From Bacteroidota bacterium (GTDB taxonomy: Bacteria > Bacteroidota > Bacteroidia > UKL13-3), in NCBI GenBank assembly GCA_947449515.1, contig CANFSD010000015.1, forward strand, positions 1-18,407: a DNA stretch of 18,407 nt, given 5' to 3'. Shown here in pieces: positions 14,448-18,407 of the stretch. Under the pieces are notes generated by a model that had not been told where the DNA came from, did no database searches, and saw only the letters and a list, made by a program, of their open reading frames with translations. The translations under genes and the position numbers were made by a program. Within the stretch, counting starts at the first letter, position 1. Each line of letters starts with the position of its first letter.

Positions 14448-15752
14448 TTATTCGAATAAGCTTTGATAAACCTCATCCCATCCTTTCCATCCTTGGCTTT
14501 GGTCAAAACTAGAATTATGCCATATGGAAATAAATTGGCCATTTACAGTTTTTACTTGAGTTTTTAGCTGTTTAATTCTTTCAATTGCTTCAAGAGGGGT
14601 GCAATGCAATTGGTTTTTCAATACCACATCCATTAAACAGCTGGGGTGAATTTGTAATGCACTTTTGCAGTTGTTTATTAAATTAAAAAATGGGAATGAA
14701 AAACAGGTGGAGGCTCTGAAGCCTATTGCGTCGGGATAGGCCATGGTATAATCATGTTGAATTCCTTCTTTATCTAGTTTTTCATAGGTGCTAGGCAAAT
14801 TCAACTTTAAAAAATGTTGGCGAGAAAGAAGGGGTTTTTGTCCTGTTAAATTTTCAAAATGGGTAAATTCTTGTTGTAAATTTTTACTATGCAAATTGGA
14901 ACGGTAGCTTGGATGAATTCCGCATACACCATTTGCCAGAAGACTTTGCACCAAATTGAAATAGGTTTTTGATAGGGGGGAAATGTTTTTATCGTATGCC
15001 CCATAATTTGCTAAAAGCAAGAAATAAACAGTCTGGGTGTTTTTTTTGTTAGCCACTTTTGCCATATGCGCATATTGGTCATAGGGGTCGGTTTGTGGTT
15101 TTACAAAACAATTTTTATCTGCTTGGCCATTTAGGATCGAACCAATAAATTTACGCAACAAGGCGAAACTAGATTGGCCCCAATATTTATAGGCAAAATC
15201 AATATCAATGGTATTGATTTGTTGGAATTGTGCTTCCTTTATTTCAACAGTTGGGTATTGATTTTGTATGAATTCTTTAAAGATTTGAAGCCAGATATCT
15301 ATCAAAGGAATTTCTAAAAAATTTTCTCTGAATGCCAGGCTATTTGAAGCTTTGAAGCGTTTGTGCCTATCTCTCCTACTTGGCAAATATTCTTCGTAAC
15401 GACTTAACAAATAAAAGCTAGCAGCAAAAAAATCGAAGGGAAGGTATTTGGTGTTGATTTTAAAATCGGGAATTTCAGCATATGCTTGGCTAAAAAATAA
15501 ATATTGCCATTTGTTGTCTTTGCTTGTTGTTGTTTTTTGGAGGTAAATATTTTCCTCAAACAATAGCGGAACCAGTGGAATATTTATACAAGCTTCTTCT
15601 ATTTGATTGCTGTAATTGATTTTGAAATTTTGAGATTTTTTGAAATAGTCGAGGTTATCTGTGAGCTTATAATTTATTCCTAATCGCTCTGTGAGCAGAT
15701 AATCTAAAATATAAGTGAGTCTGTTAGTAGCTTGTGGTGCAAATACGAGCAT
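14448..15752 (-). CDS. Polysaccharide deacetylase-family protein
   Basis: A 434-residue protein of the NodB-like polysaccharide deacetylase superfamily in its Bacteroidota form, with an N-terminal domain (about 1-175) related to DUF7033 ahead of the catalytic barrel. Seen in the barrel are TIDIDFAY (181-188) with D183 and D185 as likely base and metal ligand, GIHPSY (278-283) with metal-ligand H280, the RQHFLKL segment (311-317), GFRAST (344-349) and a late WHNSSF (411-416) with H412. Known relatives remove acetyl groups from sugar polymers or act on related amides; substrate unknown. No signal peptide is visible, so it may act in the cytoplasm on lipid-linked or precursor glycans. It starts two bases after the flippase stop, which suggests a shared task in polysaccharide export or modification. 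Confidence 0.82.
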   Translation of the reverse strand: MLVFAPQATNRLTYILDYLLTERLGINYKLTDNLDYFKKSQNFKINYSNQIEEACINIPLVPLLFEENIYLQKTTTSKDNKWQYLFFSQAYAEIPDFKINTKYLPFDFFAASFYLLSRYEEYLPSRRDRHKRFKASNSLAFRENFLEIPLIDIWLQIFKEFIQNQYPTVEIKEAQFQQINTIDIDFAYKYWGQSSFALLRKFIGSILNGQADKNCFVKPQTDPYDQYAHMAKVANKKNTQTVYFLLLANYGAYDKNISPLSKTYFNLVQSLLANGVCGIHPSYRSNLHSKNLQQEFTHFENLTGQKPLLSRQHFLKLNLPSTYEKLDKEGIQHDYTMAYPDAIGFRASTCFSFPFFNLINNCKSALQIHPSCLMDVVLKNQLHCTPLEAIERIKQLKTQVKTVNGQFISIWHNSSFDQSQGWKGWDEVYQSLFE

Positions 15753-15754
15753 CT

Positions 15755-17053
15755 TTATGATTTAGAATAACGAATTACTTCAAGAATATTTTTGGGATTC
15801 AAGGCTTTAATAAACAAGGTTAATCCTTCTTTTGGTTTGTAGGCAATGACCATAAATACAAAGGCAATGTACGAACCAATAACCAGCGCGTATGCAGCAC
15901 CTGAAATGCCAATGCGTGGTATGAGGTAAAATTCAAATCCCAATATTAATATGGCATTTAGAATTTGCATCCATAAAACATAGCGTTGTTTGTGGATGGC
16001 CAACATCCACATACCCCATGCGGTTCCCCAGTATACTGGCAGGCAAACCCAAATGTGAATTTTAAATATTTGTGGTGCACTTGGGAATTTTGCACCATAC
16101 AATAAGCCAATTACCCAATCGCCAAAAACCATAGCACCGGCAATAATAAAAATAGAGCCCCATAACATTAAACTATACAATTGGGTGAGGCGTTTTAACT
16201 GCAATTCTTTGTTATCGCGGTTGTTTACTATTCCAGGAAAAACTGCAGCACAAATGGCAACAGGAATAAAATAGGAAGCTTGGCTAATTCTTACACCAGC
16301 GCCATATTGCCCTACCATGCCCATGTTTCTTAAAAAACGTGCAATTAAAATAGAGTCTACATTTTGGTAAAGTAATTGAATGAATGAAGAAAATATTAAT
16401 GGACTAGATAGCAGCAAAAGGTACTTTGCTTCTTTCCAGCTAAAATTCCATTGAAATAATTTTTCACCTTCCATTCTATAAAAAATAAATTGGTTTAAAG
16501 CGGTAATACCTGCTTCTAATGCCGCCATGGTTGCAAACCATTCAAGGGGTGCATTGATAAAAATAAAAACCAATTTTACCATTGCAGAGGTAAACAGAGT
16601 TATAACCTGATTGATGGCTGTTAATTTTCCTTTCACTTTCGATTGAAAATAAAAATCAATAACAGAGAGCGATTGAAAAACGATGGATAGACTTAATAAA
16701 AAAACGATATAGGTAGTTTGAATTGGATCGCGCATAAGCGAATAAATACAAGCACCTGCCACAACGCCAATAGAACCAAAAAAACGCAGCCAAAAAGCGG
16801 TGCCTAAAATGGTGTATTTTTCATTGCCACGCATGAGCAATTCTCTTACCACAATACTATCCAGACCAAGGGTGGAAAATATGGTTAAAATGCCAATGAT
16901 ACCTAATCCATAGGTGATTACGCCAAATTGTGCATCACCTAAATAGCGAACAACCAAAACGCCAACCAGAATACCTGAAATGATTCTGGAAGATTTTTCA
17001 AGCAACATCCAAAAAGAATTGCTTACATAATTGTTTTTTTGTTTGTCTGCCAT
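15755..17053 (-). CDS. Oligosaccharide flippase / polysaccharide biosynthesis membrane protein
   Basis: A 432-residue integral membrane protein of the MOP exporter superfamily (Wzx-type), which moves lipid-linked sugar units across the inner membrane. The N-terminus SNSFWMLLEKSSRIISG, then VVRYLGDAQFGVITYGLG (34-51), is the usual opening of the family. About 12 hydrophobic segments can be followed, for example around 24-36, 47-63, 86-105, 114-133, 152-168, 212-230, 259-275, 295-312, 332-350, 361-378 and 385-405. Charged loops such as GNEKY and KRLTQLY lie between them. It begins three bases after pth and ends two bases before the deacetylase, so translation of the three is probably coupled. 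Transport of a specific glycan cannot be inferred. Confidence 0.9.
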   Translation of the reverse strand: MADKQKNNYVSNSFWMLLEKSSRIISGILVGVLVVRYLGDAQFGVITYGLGIIGILTIFSTLGLDSIVVRELLMRGNEKYTILGTAFWLRFFGSIGVVAGACIYSLMRDPIQTTYIVFLLSLSIVFQSLSVIDFYFQSKVKGKLTAINQVITLFTSAMVKLVFIFINAPLEWFATMAALEAGITALNQFIFYRMEGEKLFQWNFSWKEAKYLLLLSSPLIFSSFIQLLYQNVDSILIARFLRNMGMVGQYGAGVRISQASYFIPVAICAAVFPGIVNNRDNKELQLKRLTQLYSLMLWGSIFIIAGAMVFGDWVIGLLYGAKFPSAPQIFKIHIWVCLPVYWGTAWGMWMLAIHKQRYVLWMQILNAILILGFEFYLIPRIGISGAAYALVIGSYIAFVFMVIAYKPKEGLTLFIKALNPKNILEVIRYSKS

Positions 17054-17056
17054 TTG

Positions 17057-17617
17057 TTATTTGTTGTACTCGTTCATACTGGCGCTTAGTCCTCTTAAAA
17101 CAAAGGTTTCTGTGGCTTGAACCGATTTATTGATGAGTGCTGGCATTTCAATTAATTCTTCATTTCCCCATTTTCCAAGCACAAAATCTACCTGTCTTCC
17201 TTTTGGAAAATTGTTGCCAATTCCAAAACGCAAGCGCGGATAGTTTTGGGTAAGTAATAGTTCTTGGATGCTTTTTAATCCGTTGTGTCCGGCATCACTG
17301 CCATTGCCTCTTATGCGAATTTTGCCAAACGCAATGGCCAAATCATCCACTAGGACAAATATATTTTCTGGATTAATTTTAAGTTGTTGCATCCAATACC
17401 TAACGGCTTTTCCGCTCAAATTCATATAGGTATTGGGTTTAATGATTGTAATTTGTTTTCCTTTTAAAGAAAAATCACAAGCATCGGCATAACGTTCGGG
17501 GCTAAAGGTAACTTTGTGTTTTTCTGCCAATGCATCTGCCACATCGAAACCAATATTATGCCTGGTATGGGCATATTCATCTCCAATATTTCCTAAACCT
17601 ATGATTAGATACTTCAT
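17057..17617 (-). CDS. pth: Peptidyl-tRNA hydrolase
   Basis: Cleaves peptidyl-tRNA released from stalled ribosomes, recycling tRNA in the cytoplasm. The 186-residue length is normal for bacterial Pth. Catalytic and binding residues are all in place: N10 (GLGNIG), H20 (TRHNIGF), N66 (PNTYMNLSG, 61-69), D91 (VLVDDLAI) and N112 (AGHNGLKSI). The ATG is complementary to 17615-17617. It heads the run containing the flippase, deacetylase and cysS. In many bacteria pth follows the L25 gene; here the MazG-like gene lies between them and L25 has its own terminator. Confidence 0.98.
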   Translation of the reverse strand: MKYLIIGLGNIGDEYAHTRHNIGFDVADALAEKHKVTFSPERYADACDFSLKGKQITIIKPNTYMNLSGKAVRYWMQQLKINPENIFVLVDDLAIAFGKIRIRGNGSDAGHNGLKSIQELLLTQNYPRLRFGIGNNFPKGRQVDFVLGKWGNEELIEMPALINKSVQATETFVLRGLSASMNEYNK

Positions 17618-17684
17618 TCGAAGGGCAATTTAAATAAAAAGAATGCTTGGTGTATTTATTTTTATTGGAATAAATAAGGCATCA

Positions 17685-18080
17685 TTAATAGGCCTTACCA
17701 TGTTTATGTTCGCGTGATTTGTTATAGGCTAATTTTTGTTGCACATGCCATTCTAAATCGATGCCAAATGCTTCGCTCATATCAAACAAACGGATAACAG
17801 TATCTGCAATTTCATCTTCAAAACTGTCTTTGATATGGGTTTTAAAAATTGGATTGATGGCCTTGCTGTCTAATTTCTCTTGTGGGCTTAAAGCGGCAAC
17901 AGCTTGCTGGTAGGCATGCAAATCAGCTTTCTTGTTTTTGCGATGAGCTTCTAGGGCTTCTGCCAACTCACTCACACAGAGCATCAGTACTTCTCCAACA
18001 TTTCTATTGGCTTTGTCTTCCCAAAATCCCTTTTCAATATTGGTTTGGTGAATGGCAAGCATTAATTCTTTTATTTCCAT
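17685..18080 (-). CDS. MazG-like nucleotide pyrophosphohydrolase
   Basis: Small all-alpha NTP pyrophosphatase-like protein (131 residues). Family members hydrolyse canonical or damaged NTPs or dUTP to the monophosphate, using magnesium held by two acidic motifs. Both are present: E38-L-A-E41 (SELAEALEA) and E90-I-A-D93 (EDEIADTVIRLFD). The spacing between them, 48 residues, is longer than the roughly 12-28 usual for MazG domains; the extra part (about 50-85, including SPQEKLDSKAINP) looks like an inserted loop or helix. The start is an ATG complementary to 18078-18080, just after a 12-base palindrome. It is 67 bases upstream of pth on the same strand, so cotranscription with pth is possible. 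Substrate unknown; a dUTPase-like role is an alternative. Confidence 0.85.
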   Translation of the reverse strand: MEIKELMLAIHQTNIEKGFWEDKANRNVGEVLMLCVSELAEALEAHRKNKKADLHAYQQAVAALSPQEKLDSKAINPIFKTHIKDSFEDEIADTVIRLFDMSEAFGIDLEWHVQQKLAYNKSREHKHGKAY

Positions 18081-18107
18081 GGGTAAAGCGCTTTAAGGTG
18101 AAGGTAT

Positions 18108-18146
18108 AAAAAAACCGAAACAAATTTCTTTGTTTCGGTTTTTTTT
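18108..18146. terminator. Intrinsic terminator after the L25 gene
   Basis: CCGAAACAAA (18115-18124) pairs perfectly with TTTGTTTCGG (18129-18138) around a four-base loop, flanked by seven A on the left and eight T on the right. Read on the minus strand it ends the L25 transcript (stop at 18165) and separates it from the MazG-like gene at 18080. Confidence 0.93.
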
Positions 18147-18164
18147 ATGGGTACGAAATAAAAA

Positions 18165-18407
18165 TTATTTCTTCTTACCTGCTTTGTCTTTTTCTTCAGC
18201 TTTAGCAGCTTCTTGCGCAGCACGAGTTGTATTAACACTAACAACAGGGTTGTTTGGCGAATCCAATAGGGTGTAATTAGCGCTTGCTTCTAAATCAGCA
18301 ACTTTAATTGATTTTCCAATTTCCAAAGTATCGATATTGATTTCAATAAAATCTGGCAATAAAGAAGGCAATGCTTTTACTTTTAATTTCTTTGATTTTA
18401 CAACCAA
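18165..18407 (-). CDS. rplY: 50S ribosomal protein L25, CTC type (5' end cut by window edge)
   Basis: The visible 80 residues are the C-terminal beta domain of the general stress protein CTC/TL5 form of L25, which binds 5S rRNA in the large ribosomal subunit. Matching segments are LPSLLPDFIEINIDTLEIGKS (two proline turns, the conserved LP-E-DIS-L-IG pattern) and ADLEASANYTLLDSPNNPVVSV, followed by a Lys/Glu/Ala tail (KAEEKDKAGKKK) typical of Bacteroidota members. The N-terminal 5S-binding domain, about 100-120 residues, lies beyond the window. The first codon seen is internal, not a start. The gene ends 19 bases before a strong terminator stem-loop. Confidence 0.93.
   Translation of the reverse strand: MVVKSKKLKVKALPSLLPDFIEINIDTLEIGKSIKVADLEASANYTLLDSPNNPVVSVNTTRAAQEAAKAEEKDKAGKKK

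Noticed and set aside
17653..17676. Eight-base stem TATTTATT/AATAAATA between the MazG-like gene and pth.
   Set aside because: Made only of A and T in an AT-rich gap; expected by chance and too weak for a confident hairpin.

Overview
The window is an AT-rich chromosomal stretch from a member of the Bacteroidota. The evidence is the gene families (a DUF3127 protein, a DUF5723-type barrel carrying TSP3 repeats, paired secreted FKBP isomerases, a Bacteroidota-style polysaccharide deacetylase), lipoproteins with Bacteroidota-style N-termini, very weak Shine-Dalgarno sequences, and promoter-like TAnnTTTG elements. Order and genus cannot be fixed by eye. There is no rRNA, tRNA, CRISPR array, transposase, phage gene or recognisable defence island. 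Both edges cut a gene: a superoxide dismutase on the left and ribosomal protein L25 on the right.

Layout. 1-1028 (minus): tadA followed by a superoxide dismutase that appears to have its own promoter. 1223-2983 (plus): aspS. 3182-5364 (plus): a tight three-gene unit made of a DUF3127 protein with an SSB-like tail, a FemAB/GNAT-like acyltransferase and a short Ppx/GppA phosphatase, closed by a strong hairpin terminator. 5416-8137 (minus): a DHH/DHHA1 phosphoesterase, an FKBP lipoprotein and a secreted double-FKBP protein, almost without gaps. 8399-8815 (plus): ndk, diverging from the DHH gene and ending at a second hairpin. 8881-12782 (minus): a large lipoprotein of unknown function and an outer-membrane barrel protein ending in five calcium-binding TSP3 repeats. 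12957-17617 (minus): pth, a polysaccharide flippase, a polysaccharide deacetylase and cysS, with gaps of 3, 2 and 27 bases. 17685-18080 (minus): a MazG-like pyrophosphohydrolase, separated from the L25 gene by a third terminator.

Functionally this is a core-genome segment. Translation and tRNA quality genes (tadA, aspS, cysS, pth, L25) and nucleotide-pool or phosphate enzymes (ndk, DHH phosphoesterase, Ppx/GppA, MazG-like) are interleaved with two cell-envelope modules: the FKBP folding pair, and the lipoprotein plus TSP3 barrel. The polysaccharide flippase and deacetylase sit inside the pth-cysS unit.

No clear new system is present. The least explained items are the SSB-like tail on the DUF3127 protein, the lipoprotein/TSP3-barrel pair that lacks the expected OmpA domain, a perfect 19-bp palindrome upstream of that pair, and the joining of polysaccharide genes to translation genes.
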